Positions 26,301-35,009 of a stretch of 64,000 nt of DNA are shown piece after piece. Within the stretch, counting starts at the first letter, position 1. Every line of letters begins with the position of its first letter. Origin of the DNA: Sedimenticola hydrogenitrophicus (GTDB lineage Bacteria; Pseudomonadota; Gammaproteobacteria; Chromatiales; Chromatiaceae); contig NZ_JAQGEI010000021.1 in NCBI RefSeq assembly GCF_029017505.1, positions 31,010 to 95,009 on the forward strand, written 5' to 3'. Under the pieces are notes generated by a model. That model was not told the origin of the DNA. It worked only from the letters and a program-made list of their open reading frames with translations, and did no database searches. The translations under genes were made by a program, and so were the position numbers.

Positions 26301-26812
26301 ACCACCTGTGACACAGAGCGGTAACCGGCCTGTTCGAACTGACGCCGCATCTGCTCCAGCGACAGGGTATCTCCCGGTTTCAGCATCAGGGTGTTGGCCT
26401 GCAGGTAGCCCTTCGGTGGCAGTCGTTGCAGCAGCGTACTAACCGGAACGATCAATACCCCCCGGTTCATCCGCTCCAGCTGGTAGAGCGTCAGCAGCCT
26501 CTGGGAGACCAGTTCGGGCAGCGGCGAGAAGATATCGTAAGGCAGGGTTTCCCAGTCGGGGAAACCAAACACGGGAATGGCGGCGTCGAGAAGGAAAAAC
26601 CGCAATCCGTCCTCCAGTTTCGCCGCCGCCTGGGCGTCATCGGCGACCACCATGGTGACGCCGGAAAAGGCCTTTGCGGCGGCGGAGATCGCCAGGGCAT
26701 CACTCATGCCATAGAGACGTCCCCACTGGATACGTTCATCTTGCCGGGCGGGAAGCGGTGGCTGCAGCGGTTCAAACCGCGTGGCGGTGTCGGGGGTTTG
26801 CGGATCGGTCAT
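23321..26812 (-). CDS. mfd: Transcription-repair coupling factor Mfd
   Basis: A 1,163-aa protein of full family length. The N-terminal UvrB-homology region (about 1-400) is followed by the RNA-polymerase interaction domain (HEDHGVGRYLGLQ, near 500). The RecG-like translocase has Walker A GDVGFGKTEVA, the DEEH box VIDEEHRFG, and motifs TATPIPRTLNMA and QLRGRVGR. The C-terminal regulatory TRCF domain ends near 1,150. It removes stalled RNA polymerase at DNA damage and recruits UvrA. The stop codon abuts a palindromic element. Confidence 0.97.
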   Translation of the reverse strand: MTDPQTPDTATRFEPLQPPLPARQDERIQWGRLYGMSDALAISAAAKAFSGVTMVVADDAQAAAKLEDGLRFFLLDAAIPVFGFPDWETLPYDIFSPLPELVSQRLLTLYQLERMNRGVLIVPVSTLLQRLPPKGYLQANTLMLKPGDTLSLEQMRRQFEQAGYRSVSQVVEHGEYTIRGSLLDIYPMGSGIPYRIDLFDEEVESIRTFDPETQLTLQHVDAIEMLPAREYPLDEAGITHFRQAYRNTFEGDPQRSLIYREVSNGNTPGGLEYYLPLFFEQTATLFDFLPDQLLTIRSAQTRDYAAQFLQQVQTRYEQRRYDPERPLLAPERLYLDSDHLLANLNRGMSISLQRTEIETRNKGYSDFYNFATRAPEPLSFQARAERPAAALQAFIARAPGRILFIAESAGRREMLKETLAGYGIRPSPVEGWQGFLDADQPLMLTVAPLEQGIWLDHAGLVIITESQLLGERVRQERRRKSRQRDADQIVRNLTELHIGAPVVHEDHGVGRYLGLQVLEVGGMTTEFLALEYARGDKLYVPVSSLHLISRYAGATPENAPLHRLGGDQWERVKRKAAEKARDVAAELLEIYARRAAHQGYAFPPPGEEYASFAASFEFEETPDQQQTIESVIADMTSPHPMDRVVCGDVGFGKTEVAMRAAFMAVQGGKQVAVLVPTTLLAQQHYENFSDRFADWPIKVESLSRFRTAKQQKSITDGLAAGLVDIVVGTHKLLQESIRYKNLGLVVIDEEHRFGVRHKERLKALRSEVDMLTLTATPIPRTLNMAMSGMRDLSIIATPPAARHPIKTFISQWNEALIVEACQREIKRGGQVYFLHNEVSTIENTAHKLEQLLPGIRVRVAHGQMRERQLEEVMRDFYHQRFNILVCTTIIESGIDVPSANTMIINRADKLGLAQLHQLRGRVGRSHHRAYAYLITPPPKTLTADAKKRLEAIESLEDLGAGFTLATHDLEIRGAGELLGEGQSGQIHEVGFSLYSDLLERAVKALKAGEHPDLDRPLDHGAEIDLQLPALLPEDYLPDVHSRLVLYKRIASAGSDAELRELQVEMIDRFGLLPEPTRNLFGITGLKLKANPLGIRKIEAGPAGGRILFDGQPKIDPGQIIRLIQTRPREYKLDGGEKLRFFKDLSDQQGRIQQVGNILDEVCG

Positions 26813-26926
26813 GTCACCAGTCGTTCAGGTAAACCAAGCGGGTAATTTTCGCATAGCTGGCGAAGGTATCGAAGGCATATTTCCAGGCATATGAAGAATC
26901 ACTTATTTTCCCATAAAAGGAATTTG

Positions 26927-27007
26927 TTGATGTAGGTCAACAATACCGGAGGGTGCCAGGAAAACTTGATATAGGTCAACGATAGTCTCGGGGGGCAGGT
27001 CTATAAA
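26927..27007 (+). promoter_or_regulatory. napF promoter with tandem FNR-type boxes
   Basis: Two boxes fit the FNR consensus TTGAT-N4-ATCAA at 9 of 10 positions: TTGATGTAGGTCAA (26927-26940) and TTGATATAGGTCAA (26966-26979). A -10 hexamer TATAAA lies at 27002-27007. If transcription starts seven bases after it (27014), the second box is centred at -41.5, the class II FNR position, and the first at -80.5. This start supports ATG 27052 over GTG 27022 for napF. Confidence 0.82.
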
Positions 27008-27051
27008 GCCCCTTAAATTAAGTGGGTAATTATTATCTCAAGCTTCAGCTT

Positions 27052-27570
27052 ATGAAACATAACGTCAGTCGTGCGCAACTGTTGAGTGGGGACTTGGAAG
27101 GGGAAGCGATCCCTTTTCGACCTCCCTGGGCACTGACTGAGGTGGATTTCGTCGATCGATGCAACAGCTGCGGGGATTGCATCACCGCCTGTCCCGATGC
27201 GCTGATCCTCGCCGGTCGCGGCAGGCTTCCGCAGATGGAGTTTGTCCGTGGCGGCTGCGATTTCTGTGCAGCGTGCGTGGACATCTGTAAAACCGGGGCA
27301 CTGTGTCGGGACGCGGACTCATCCGCGCCTCCCTGGCGCATCAAGGCGACCATCCAACCCGGTTGTCTCTCCCTGAATGCCGTCATCTGCAGATCCTGTG
27401 GCGAGGTGTGCGACGAGCGGGCCATCCGCTTCAGACTGGCGACCGGTGGCGTCGCGGTTCCGCTACTGGATGCCGATCGGTGTAGCGGCTGCGGTGCCTG
27501 CTTTGCCGTCTGTCCCATTCAGGCAGTAACCCTTTCTTCAATGAACGAATCGCGCAACCAGGCCGCGTAA
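27052..27570 (+). CDS. napF: NapF, ferredoxin-type maturation protein of periplasmic nitrate reductase
   Basis: A 172-aa cytoplasmic iron-sulfur protein with three 4Fe-4S motifs (CNSCGDCITACP; CDFCAACVDIC; CSGCGACFAVCP) and an extra CxxC pair (CRSCGEVC). Length and layout match NapF, which helps mature NapA before Tat export. I prefer ATG 27052 because the inferred transcript start leaves only about 8 nt before GTG 27022. First gene of the napFDAGHB operon. Confidence 0.92.
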   Translation: MKHNVSRAQLLSGDLEGEAIPFRPPWALTEVDFVDRCNSCGDCITACPDALILAGRGRLPQMEFVRGGCDFCAACVDICKTGALCRDADSSAPPWRIKATIQPGCLSLNAVICRSCGEVCDERAIRFRLATGGVAVPLLDADRCSGCGACFAVCPIQAVTLSSMNESRNQAA

Positions 27571-27593
27571 ATCTTAAGGAGCGAATAACCAAA

Positions 27594-27851
27594 ATGAATA
27601 TCTGCAGCGCCATTGTACACGCCCGGCCCGAGGTGGCTAGCGTCGTGCAGGCACATTTAGAAGCATTCGAGGGTGTCGAAGTCCATGGTGGGGCCGATGC
27701 CGGCAAGCTGATCGTTACCCTGGAAGGGCAGGGTGATGACGCGCTGGCCGACACCATGGCCAAATTCAATGAAGTAACCGGTGTAATCAATACGGTGATG
27801 ATCTATCACTATTGCGGGGAAGAACCTGCTGATAAGGAGGTAATGAAGTGA
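27594..27851 (+). CDS. napD: NapD, NapA Tat-leader chaperone
   Basis: An 85-aa ferredoxin-fold chaperone beginning [13 protein letters not shown], with the usual [18 protein letters not shown] core. It binds the twin-arginine leader of NapA and delays export until the cofactor is inserted. Its stop codon overlaps the GTG start of napA (GTGA), which fits tight coupling of the two products. Confidence 0.93.
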   Translation: MNICSAIVHARPEVASVVQAHLEAFEGVEVHGGADAGKLIVTLEGQGDDALADTMAKFNEVTGVINTVMIYHYCGEEPADKEVMK

Positions 27852-30409
27852 AACTAACCAGGCGTGACTTTGTAAAGAACAATGCGGCCGCGGCGGCTGC
27901 CGTGGCGGCGGGTGTGACGTTGCCGGCCATCCAGGTGGCCCATGCCGCCACCGGCGACGGCGTGGACGCCGACGGTATCCGTTGGGATAAGGTGGCCTGC
28001 CGCTTCTGCGGTACCGGCTGTTCCGTCCTGGTCGGCACCAAGGGCGGCAAGATGGTAGCCAGCCAGGGCGATCCGGACGCACCCGTCAACAAGGGACTCA
28101 ACTGCATCAAGGGTTACTTCCTGCCCAAGATCCTCTACGGATCAGATCGCCTGACCCAGCCGCTGTTGCGCAAAAAAGGCGGGCAGTTTGCAAAGGACGG
28201 CAAGTTCGAGCCGGTCTCCTGGGATGAGGCCTTCGATGTGATGGCCGAGAAGTGGAAAGTGGCACTGAAGAAGGACATGGAGAAAAACGCCGGTCAGCCG
28301 GTGGACAAGATGATCTCCTCGGTGGGCATGTTCGGCTCGGGTCAGTGGACGGTATGGGAAGGCTATGCCGCCTCCAAACTGATGAAGGCCGGTTTCCGTT
28401 CCAACAACCTCGACCCCAACGCCCGTCACTGCATGGCTTCGGCGGTGGGCGCCTTCATTCGTGCCTTCGGTATCGATGAGCCGATGGGTTGTTATGATGA
28501 TCTGGAACACGCCGATGCGTTTGTGCTCTGGGGCGCCAATATGGCGGAGATGCACCCGATTCTCTGGTCGCGTCTGACGGATACCCGTCTGACCCGAGCG
28601 GATTGCGAAGTGCATGTGCTCTCCACCTACGAGCATCGCTGTTTTGAGCTGGCCGACAACGGCATGGTGTTCCATCCGCAGTCGGATCTGGCGATCGCCA
28701 ACTACATCGCCAACTACATCATCCAGAACAAGGCGTACAACGAAGAGTTCATCGGCAAACACGTCAATTTCACCAAGACCCCGACCGATATCGGTTATGG
28801 CCTGCGTCCCGAGCATCCGCTGGAGAAGGCGGCCAAGAATGCGGCCAAGGGCAAGTTGTCCAAGATCAGCTTCGAAGAGTATGCCGCATCGGTCGCACCC
28901 TATACCGTGGAGAAGGCTTCCGAACTCTCCGGTGTGCCGGCGAAGAATCTGGAACGTCTGGCCAAGCTCTACGCTGATCCCAACAAGAAGGTCTCCTCGT
29001 TCTGGACCATGGGCATGAACCAGCACACCCGCGGTGTCTGGATGAACGGCCTAGTTTACAACATCCACCTGCTGATGGGCAAGATTTCCGAGCCGGGCAA
29101 CAGTCCGTTTTCGCTCACCGGTCAACCCTCCGCCTGTGGTACCGCCCGCGAGGTGGGCACCTTCTGTCACCGCCTGCCCGCCGACCTGGTGGTGGCCAAT
29201 CCGGCCCATCGCAAGTTCTCCGAGCAGATCTGGAAACTGCCGGAAGAGACCCTCAACGGCAAGGTCGGCTACCACGCGGTGCTGATGCACCGCATGCTCA
29301 AGGACAGCAAGCTGAACACCTTCTGGGTGATGTGCAACAACAATATGCAGGCGGCCGCCAATCTGAATGAGGAGTCCTATCCCGGCTGGCGCAACCCGGC
29401 CAACTTCATCACCGTCTCCGATCCCTATCCCACGGTCTCCGCCATGGCGGCTGACCTGATTTTGCCGACCGCCATGTGGGCGGAGAAAGAGGGCGCCTAT
29501 GGTAACGCCGAACGGCGCACCCAGTTCTGGCGTCAGCAGGTGAAGGCTCCCGGTGATTCCAGGTCCGACCTGTGGCAGCTGATGGAGTTTGCCAAGCGCT
29601 TCCAGATGGAAGAGGTGTGGCCGGCCGAACTGCTGGACAAGGTACCCGAATACAAAGGCAAGACCCTGTTCGATGTGCTCTATGCCAATGGCCAGGTGGA
29701 TAAGTTCCCGCTTCAGGAGGTCAAGGACAGCCAGGGCAACGTCTACGACAACGACGAGATGGCGCACTTCGGTTTCTATCCGCAGAAGGGCCTGTTTGAA
29801 GAGTACCGGATGTTCAATTCGGCCGACAACATCATCAAGAAAGGCCATGAGATGGCACCGTTTGATGACTATCACAAGGCACGCGGCATTCGTTGGCCAG
29901 TGGTGAATGGCAAGGAGACCCTGTGGCGTTTCCGTGAAGGTTATGACCCGCACGTGGCCAAGGGTGAAGGCGTCAAGTTCTACGGCAAGCCGGATGGCAG
30001 GGCCAACATTATTACCGCGCCTTTCGAGCCGGCAGCCGAGAGCCCGGACAAGGAGTTCGATCTCTGGCTCTGTACCGGTCGTGTACTGGAACACTGGCAT
30101 TCCGGTTCCATGACCCGCCGCGTTCCCGAGTTGCACCGCGCGGTACCGGATGCGGTGGTGTTCATGCACAAGAATGACGCCAAGAAACGCAGACTGCGTG
30201 ACGGTCAGATGGCCAAACTGCAGTCCCGGCGGGGTGAACTGCTGGCACGTGTCGAAACACGGGGACGCAACCGTCCGCCCGAGGGGCTGGTGTTTATCCC
30301 CTGGTTTGATGCGAGCCGCCTGGTCAACAAGTTGACCCTGGATGCCACCGATCCGCTGTCCAAAGAAACGGACTACAAGAAGTGTGCGGTGAAGATCATC
30401 AAGGTGTAA
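27848..30409 (+). CDS. napA: NapA, periplasmic nitrate reductase catalytic subunit
   Basis: An 853-aa Mo-bis-MGD enzyme reducing nitrate to nitrite in the periplasm. It has a Tat leader ([10 protein letters not shown]), the 4Fe-4S site CRFCGTGC with a later C in GLNCIKGYF, and the Mo-ligand Cys in [10 protein letters not shown]. The GTG start at 27848 is backed by AAGGAGG seven bases upstream and by overlap with napD. Length and motifs are those of complete, functional NapA. Confidence 0.97.
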   Translation: MKLTRRDFVKNNAAAAAAVAAGVTLPAIQVAHAATGDGVDADGIRWDKVACRFCGTGCSVLVGTKGGKMVASQGDPDAPVNKGLNCIKGYFLPKILYGSDRLTQPLLRKKGGQFAKDGKFEPVSWDEAFDVMAEKWKVALKKDMEKNAGQPVDKMISSVGMFGSGQWTVWEGYAASKLMKAGFRSNNLDPNARHCMASAVGAFIRAFGIDEPMGCYDDLEHADAFVLWGANMAEMHPILWSRLTDTRLTRADCEVHVLSTYEHRCFELADNGMVFHPQSDLAIANYIANYIIQNKAYNEEFIGKHVNFTKTPTDIGYGLRPEHPLEKAAKNAAKGKLSKISFEEYAASVAPYTVEKASELSGVPAKNLERLAKLYADPNKKVSSFWTMGMNQHTRGVWMNGLVYNIHLLMGKISEPGNSPFSLTGQPSACGTAREVGTFCHRLPADLVVANPAHRKFSEQIWKLPEETLNGKVGYHAVLMHRMLKDSKLNTFWVMCNNNMQAAANLNEESYPGWRNPANFITVSDPYPTVSAMAADLILPTAMWAEKEGAYGNAERRTQFWRQQVKAPGDSRSDLWQLMEFAKRFQMEEVWPAELLDKVPEYKGKTLFDVLYANGQVDKFPLQEVKDSQGNVYDNDEMAHFGFYPQKGLFEEYRMFNSADNIIKKGHEMAPFDDYHKARGIRWPVVNGKETLWRFREGYDPHVAKGEGVKFYGKPDGRANIITAPFEPAAESPDKEFDLWLCTGRVLEHWHSGSMTRRVPELHRAVPDAVVFMHKNDAKKRRLRDGQMAKLQSRRGELLARVETRGRNRPPEGLVFIPWFDASRLVNKLTLDATDPLSKETDYKKCAVKIIKV

Positions 30410-30498
30410 TGGGTCGTTGCAGGTTCGGCCGGCGACAACCGGTTGAACCGACAAACTGGAAGAGTGGAATACCGGATCGATAACAGAGCAGTAACGAG

Positions 30499-31365
30499 AT
30501 GTCAGATTCAGGTGATGGTAAAGGCAAAGGCGTAAACCGCCGGCAGTTTTTGAGTCAAACACTCAAGACGGCCTGCGGGGTGGGTCTTATGGGTATGGGA
30601 CTCGGCTTTTATGCCAAACAGGCCGAGTCCCTGCCGGCGATGGCGATCAGACCACCGGGGGCACTGCCGGAGAAGGATTTTCTCGGTGCCTGCATTCGCT
30701 GTGGTCTGTGTGTACGGGATTGCCCGTACGACATTCTGTCGCTGGGGCAGTTGGGGGATACGGTGGCTACCGGCACACCTTACTTTTATGCACGGACGGA
30801 CCCGTGCGAGATGTGTGAGGACATCCCCTGCGTGGTCGCCTGCCCGACCAACGCCCTGGACCATGGATTGACCAACATAAACGATGCCCGCATGGGTCTC
30901 GCCGTGCTGGTTGATCAGGAGACCTGCATCGCCTTTCAGGGATTGCGCTGTGAAGTCTGTTTCAATGTCTGTCCGATTCGGGGGAAGGCGATCTCACTGG
31001 AGTACGAGCACAACGTGCGTTCGGGAAAACACGCGAGGTTTCTACCCATCGTGCATTCCGACGCCTGTACCGGCTGCGGACTCTGTGAGAAAGCCTGCAT
31101 CCTCGAAGAGGCGGCGATCAAGATCTTCCCGACCCATCTGGCGAAGGGAGAGTTGGGCGGACATTATCGACTCGGATGGAAAGAGAAGGAGAAGGCAGGA
31201 AAGTCACTGGTAACACCGGACGTGGAGCACCGTTACAACCTTCCCGAAGGGGTGCGCTACGACCTGCAGGGTAAGGGCCTGATCGTGGAACCCGAGGGGC
31301 AGCAACCGATGCCGCTTCCCTCCAATCCACTGGATAGGCTCAACCGTGGACTGGAGAATCAATAA
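30499..31365 (+). CDS. napG: NapG, ferredoxin-type quinol dehydrogenase subunit
   Basis: A 288-aa Tat-exported iron-sulfur protein (leader NRRQFLSQTLKTA). It has four cluster motifs: CIRCGLCVRDCP, CEMCEDIPCVVACP, CEVCFNVCP and CTGCGLCEKAC. Together with NapH it passes electrons from quinol to periplasmic NapB/NapA. Its TAA stop shares a base with the napH ATG (TAATG). An 89-bp gap separates it from napA with no obvious promoter or terminator. Confidence 0.94.
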   Translation: MSDSGDGKGKGVNRRQFLSQTLKTACGVGLMGMGLGFYAKQAESLPAMAIRPPGALPEKDFLGACIRCGLCVRDCPYDILSLGQLGDTVATGTPYFYARTDPCEMCEDIPCVVACPTNALDHGLTNINDARMGLAVLVDQETCIAFQGLRCEVCFNVCPIRGKAISLEYEHNVRSGKHARFLPIVHSDACTGCGLCEKACILEEAAIKIFPTHLAKGELGGHYRLGWKEKEKAGKSLVTPDVEHRYNLPEGVRYDLQGKGLIVEPEGQQPMPLPSNPLDRLNRGLENQ

Positions 31366-32279
31366 TGGCTGATAAATCAGTTGCCGGCGCCGACGCCATT
31401 GCCACCAAGGGGTGGTGGAAGGCACATCAGTGGTTGATTCTGCGTCGTGTAAGCCAGCTGTCTATTTTGGCCCTGTTCCTGCTGGGTCCGTTGGCAGGGG
31501 TGTGGATAGTGAAAGGTAATCTGGCCGCCAGTATGACGCTGGATCTCCTGCCGCTGACCGATCCCCATGTCCTGTTGCAGTCGGTGCTGTCGGGTGTGGT
31601 GCCGGAGTTGTCGGCTATTGCCGGTGTGGTCATTGTGATTGTCTTCTATCTGCTGGTAGGAGGAAGGGTTTACTGCTCCTGGGTATGCCCGGTGAACATG
31701 GTGACCGATACCGCCGCCTGGTTACGTCGAAAACTCGGTATCAAAGCCGCCTCACAGATGGCGCGGTCGACCCGTTACTGGATGTTGGGACTGACCTTGG
31801 TCCTGCCTCTGGTAACCGGCTCGCTGGTCTGGGAGTTGTTCAATCCGGTATCGATGCTGTTTCGTGGCATTGTGTTCGGAATGGGCATGGCATGGCTTCT
31901 GATTGTGGGTGTGTTCCTGTTCGATCTGTTCATTGTGAAGAACGGATGGTGTGGACGTCTCTGCCCGGTAGGCGCGTTTTATAGTCTGCTGGGTACCGGG
32001 AGCGCAATCAGAATCGTTGCGGCCGATCGGGAGCGCTGTAACGACTGCATGGACTGCTTTGTGGTCTGTCCGGAGAAGCAGGTGATCAGACCCACTTTGA
32101 AAGGGGCGGACAAGGGGGTCGGGCCGGTTATCCTTGCTGCCAACTGCACCAATTGTGGTCGCTGTATCGATGTCTGTGCAAAAGATGTATTCCAGTTTGG
32201 TACCCGTTTTAACAACCTGATGGTGAACGCATCCGGAAACCCGGCTGATGACGGAAAACAACATACCGTCCAGCCTTAG
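31365..32279 (+). CDS. napH: NapH, membrane iron-sulfur quinol dehydrogenase
   Basis: A 304-aa membrane protein with four or more helices and the NapH/CcoG-type twin motifs CSWVCPVN and CGRLCPVG. Two cytoplasmic-type 4Fe-4S motifs lie near the C-terminus (CNDCMDCFVVCP; CTNCGRCIDVC). It is the membrane partner of NapG. Having both NapGH and NapC gives two quinol routes into the same nitrate reductase. Confidence 0.94.
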   Translation: MADKSVAGADAIATKGWWKAHQWLILRRVSQLSILALFLLGPLAGVWIVKGNLAASMTLDLLPLTDPHVLLQSVLSGVVPELSAIAGVVIVIVFYLLVGGRVYCSWVCPVNMVTDTAAWLRRKLGIKAASQMARSTRYWMLGLTLVLPLVTGSLVWELFNPVSMLFRGIVFGMGMAWLLIVGVFLFDLFIVKNGWCGRLCPVGAFYSLLGTGSAIRIVAADRERCNDCMDCFVVCPEKQVIRPTLKGADKGVGPVILAANCTNCGRCIDVCAKDVFQFGTRFNNLMVNASGNPADDGKQHTVQP

Positions 32280-32336
32280 ATGACTTGAACCGTCAAGCAT
32301 CCGGATATCATGATTTAGAGCTTTATGGAGATCGAG

Positions 32337-32765
32337 ATGAAAAAAGTAATCGTAACCCTGCTGGTTGCCATGGTGACACTCGTGTTCGCCGGGGGCGCCT
32401 TCTCTGGAGTCACCTCGCTTCGGGGGGATAGGGATCTGACGGCGGATGCGGATGAAAATCCCATGCGCAAGCAGGTCATCACCGAGGGCGGCGTGGAGCG
32501 CAGTTACAAGATCCAGCCACCGGTGATTCCGCATAAGATTGACAAAGAGACCATCAATCTGAAGACCAATACCTGCATGAAGTGCCATTCTGAAAAGACC
32601 TATGAGCAGAAGAAGGCGCCCAAGGTTGGCGATTCACACTATGTTGCACGGGATGGCAATGTACTGGAGACCATCTCAACGCGGCGCTACTTCTGTAATC
32701 AGTGTCATACGCCTCAGCTGAATGCCGAACCGATCGTGACAAATCGTTTTGAAGGTGCAAAGTAA
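32337..32765 (+). CDS. napB: NapB, diheme cytochrome c subunit of nitrate reductase
   Basis: A 142-aa periplasmic electron carrier from ATG 32337, with GGAG six bases upstream; ATG 32325 is in frame but less well placed. The signal peptide ends near residue 22. Two heme motifs, CMKCH and CNQCH, are present. It transfers electrons to NapA. A perfect hairpin lies 28 bp behind it and ends this transcription unit. Confidence 0.94.
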   Translation: MKKVIVTLLVAMVTLVFAGGAFSGVTSLRGDRDLTADADENPMRKQVITEGGVERSYKIQPPVIPHKIDKETINLKTNTCMKCHSEKTYEQKKAPKVGDSHYVARDGNVLETISTRRYFCNQCHTPQLNAEPIVTNRFEGAK

Positions 32766-32793
32766 GCCGCTGCACTAGCGGTGGAACCAGTTC

Positions 32794-32823
32794 CCCCGAT
32801 TCAGCCAACGCTGAATCGGGGGT
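32794..32823 (+). terminator. Terminator after napB
   Basis: A perfect 13-bp stem CCCCCGATTCAGC/GCTGAATCGGGGG with a CAAC loop, followed by the weak T-tract TATTTCTT. It separates napFDAGHB from napC. Confidence 0.75.
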
Positions 32824-32872
32824 ATTTCTTGGCTATATACCAGTTAGGTGTTGCATGAGGGACGGTGCTTTT

Positions 32873-32920
32873 GTAGGAGTGGCTTCGCCGCGAAAAGCTT
32901 CGCGCCAGAGGCGCTCCTAC
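32873..32920. repeat. REP-like palindrome
   Basis: GTAGGAGTGGCTTCGCCGCG pairs with its inverse ending GGCGCTCCTAC. It is a typical gammaproteobacterial REP-type intergenic hairpin between the napB terminator and the napC promoter. Confidence 0.75.
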
Positions 32921-32937
32921 GGGGTGATTCACCTAGC

Positions 32938-33019
32938 TTGATCAACACCAACAACTAACTGGGATAGAGCCTATTTCTTGATCATAGGCAATTACCTGAA
33001 TGTCCTGGGTCGATATGAT
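32938..33019 (+). promoter_or_regulatory. napC promoter with tandem FNR-like boxes
   Basis: TTGATCAACACCAA (32938-32951) matches 9 of 10 FNR consensus positions. TTGATCATAGGCAA (32978-32991) matches 8 of 10. A -10 hexamer TATGAT lies at 33014-33019. A start at 33026 puts the second box at -41.5 and the first at -81.5, nearly the same geometry as at napF. This supports a dedicated anaerobic promoter for napC. Confidence 0.72.
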
Positions 33020-33059
33020 GCGGGACAAGCAATAACAAAGAAGCTAGCGGGGTCGTAAA

Positions 33060-33623
33060 ATGAACAGTGGTGGCAAACGCGGAGTACTCGGTTTACTGGT
33101 GGTCGGGATTGTTCTGGGTATTGTCCTCTGGGGTGGTTTCAATACCGCCATGGAGGCAACCAATACGGAACAGTTCTGTATCTCCTGTCACGAGATGGAA
33201 GAGAATGTCTATCAGGAGCTACAGGATACCATTCACTTTACCAACCGAACCGGGGTGCGCGCGACCTGTCCTGATTGTCATGTGCCAAAGGATTGGGTGC
33301 ACAAGGTGGTTCGCAAGATAAAGGCGAGTAACGAGGTCTATCACAAACTTCTGGGTACCATCGATACACCGGAGAAGTTCGAGGCCAAGCGGCTGCAGTT
33401 GGCGCAGAATGTATGGAAGGCGATGAAGGATACCGATTCCCGCGAGTGCCGGAACTGTCATAATTATGATTCCATGGACTTCAGCCGCCAGGAGAGCCGC
33501 AGTGCCGACTCCCATGACGAAGCCATCGAGAAGGGCTATACCTGTATCGACTGTCATAAGGGTATCGCCCACTCGTTGCCGGAAGGCTACGACCCGGCGG
33601 AAGACATGCCCGGTGAGGGTTGA
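33060..33623 (+). CDS. napC: NapC, membrane-anchored tetraheme quinol dehydrogenase
   Basis: A 187-aa protein with one N-terminal membrane helix (about residues 8-28) and four heme-c motifs: CISCH, CPDCH, CRNCH and CIDCH. It takes electrons from quinol and delivers them to NapB. It is set apart from napB by a terminator, a REP palindrome and its own promoter, so it can be expressed independently and could also feed other periplasmic reductases. It is distinct from the NapC-like protein at 5388. Confidence 0.95.
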   Translation: MNSGGKRGVLGLLVVGIVLGIVLWGGFNTAMEATNTEQFCISCHEMEENVYQELQDTIHFTNRTGVRATCPDCHVPKDWVHKVVRKIKASNEVYHKLLGTIDTPEKFEAKRLQLAQNVWKAMKDTDSRECRNCHNYDSMDFSRQESRSADSHDEAIEKGYTCIDCHKGIAHSLPEGYDPAEDMPGEG

Positions 33624-33691
33624 TCCCGCCGCGGGTGCCTGCGGCGCCCCTGTTTGAGGCGGCGGCTTCATCCGGGCTATGTGACTGGTTT

Positions 33692-33905
33692 ATAGCCCGT
33701 TGGTCTAATCCCAGGACGACTTCGTCTAATACCGAGCGGAGCGAGGATCTGCCTGCTTGCTTGCCGGGACGCCGTAAACCCTTCCCTGGGGGCTTGCCGC
33801 GGCCATCCATGGCCGCGGACACCCGTCAATCAAGCAGTCAGGTCCTCTCTCACAAGCAGTTGCGTGTTTAGATGACGTGGCACTGGGATTAGACCAACGG
33901 GCTAT
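33692..33905. repeat. Terminal-inverted-repeat element between napC and moaA
   Basis: Perfect 22-bp inverted repeats at 33692-33713 and 33884-33905 bound a 214-bp non-coding element that also has inner palindromes (around GCCGCGGCCATCCATGGCCGCGG). No ORF inside makes sense. It fills most of the 339-bp gap between napC and moaA. Confidence 0.82.
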
Positions 33906-33962
33906 TGTCTTTTAACCGATAACAGGAAACAATCACGTCTCACCCCAGTGGGATTGATAGCC

Positions 33963-34943
33963 ATGACTGCACTCGTCGATCGTTTTAACCGGAAAATCGA
34001 ATATTTGCGGCTCTCCGTGACGGATCGCTGCGATTTCCGCTGCTTCTACTGTATTCCGAAAGGATTTAAAGGGTTTACCGAGGTGGAGGATCGGCTGAAA
34101 CTGGATGAGTTCATCCGCCTGATCCGGGTGTTCAGTGAACTCGGCGTCAGCAAGGTGCGGCTCACCGGCGGGGAACCGCTGATCCACAAGGATATCGAGC
34201 CGATGGTGCGGGGCATTGCAGCGCTGCCGGCTATCGAAGATTTTTCCATGAGTACCAACGCCTCCCATTTGGCACAACATGCCCGAATGCTCAAGGAGAC
34301 CGGGGTAGGGAGGATCAATGTCAGTCTGGACTCCCTGAATCCGGAGGTATTTCGTCAGATTACCCAGGGCGACCTGAACAAGGTCATCGATGGGCTGATG
34401 GAGGCGAAGCGGGTCGATCTCTACCCGATCAAGATCAATATGGTGGTGATGCGGGACCTGAATCTCCATGAAGTGGGCGATATGGTGGATTTCTGTATCA
34501 AAAACCGCTTCACCCTGCGGTTTATCGAAACCATGCCGGTGGGGGCGGCCGGACAGCAGGCGAGGGATCGTTATGTGCCGCTGGACGAGGTTAAGCAGCT
34601 CCTGGAGCAGCGCTTCAAACTGGAACCGGCACGGATGAAGGGGGCCGGGCCCGCCAAATATTTCAAGATTGTCGACAAGCGTATCAAGCTCGGTTTCATC
34701 ACCCCCATGTCACAGCACTTCTGCGAGGATTGTAACCGGGTGCGGCTCTCCTCCGAGGGCACGCTCTACCTCTGTCTGGGACAGCAGGACAAACTGGAGT
34801 TGAAACCGCTGCTGCGCGAGGGGCGCTCCGATGAACAGCTGAAGGAGGAGATCCTGGCGGCGATCCAGCGCAAACCGGAGAAGCATGAATTCAATACCAA
34901 TCCCGACCAGGTGGTTCGCGTCATGTCCATGACCGGCGGCTGA
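33963..34943 (+). CDS. moaA: MoaA, GTP 3',8-cyclase (molybdopterin synthesis)
   Basis: A 326-aa radical-SAM enzyme for the first step of molybdenum cofactor synthesis. The N-terminal SAM cluster motif is CDFRCFYC, and the C-terminal substrate cluster has Cys in CEDCNRVRLSSEGTLYLC. The sequence ends with the catalytic GG. ATG 33963 is used; an in-frame GTG lies 15 bases upstream. Its cofactor is required by NapA and by the molybdoenzyme at 7750. Confidence 0.96.
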   Translation: MTALVDRFNRKIEYLRLSVTDRCDFRCFYCIPKGFKGFTEVEDRLKLDEFIRLIRVFSELGVSKVRLTGGEPLIHKDIEPMVRGIAALPAIEDFSMSTNASHLAQHARMLKETGVGRINVSLDSLNPEVFRQITQGDLNKVIDGLMEAKRVDLYPIKINMVVMRDLNLHEVGDMVDFCIKNRFTLRFIETMPVGAAGQQARDRYVPLDEVKQLLEQRFKLEPARMKGAGPAKYFKIVDKRIKLGFITPMSQHFCEDCNRVRLSSEGTLYLCLGQQDKLELKPLLREGRSDEQLKEEILAAIQRKPEKHEFNTNPDQVVRVMSMTGG

Positions 34944-35009
34944 ACGGGCGGGTTGTGACTGCGCCCGAACCCGGGGCCGCCGAGTGGTTTACGACTTAGT
35001 TTCGCCCTT

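Noticed and set aside
24542..26311. 589-aa open frame on the plus strand within mfd
   Set aside because: It lies opposite conserved mfd helicase motifs and shows no recognisable fold or start site.
29051..30562. 503-aa minus-strand frame opposite napA and into napG
   Set aside because: Antisense shadow of napA; it crosses the napA-napG gap without any family signature.
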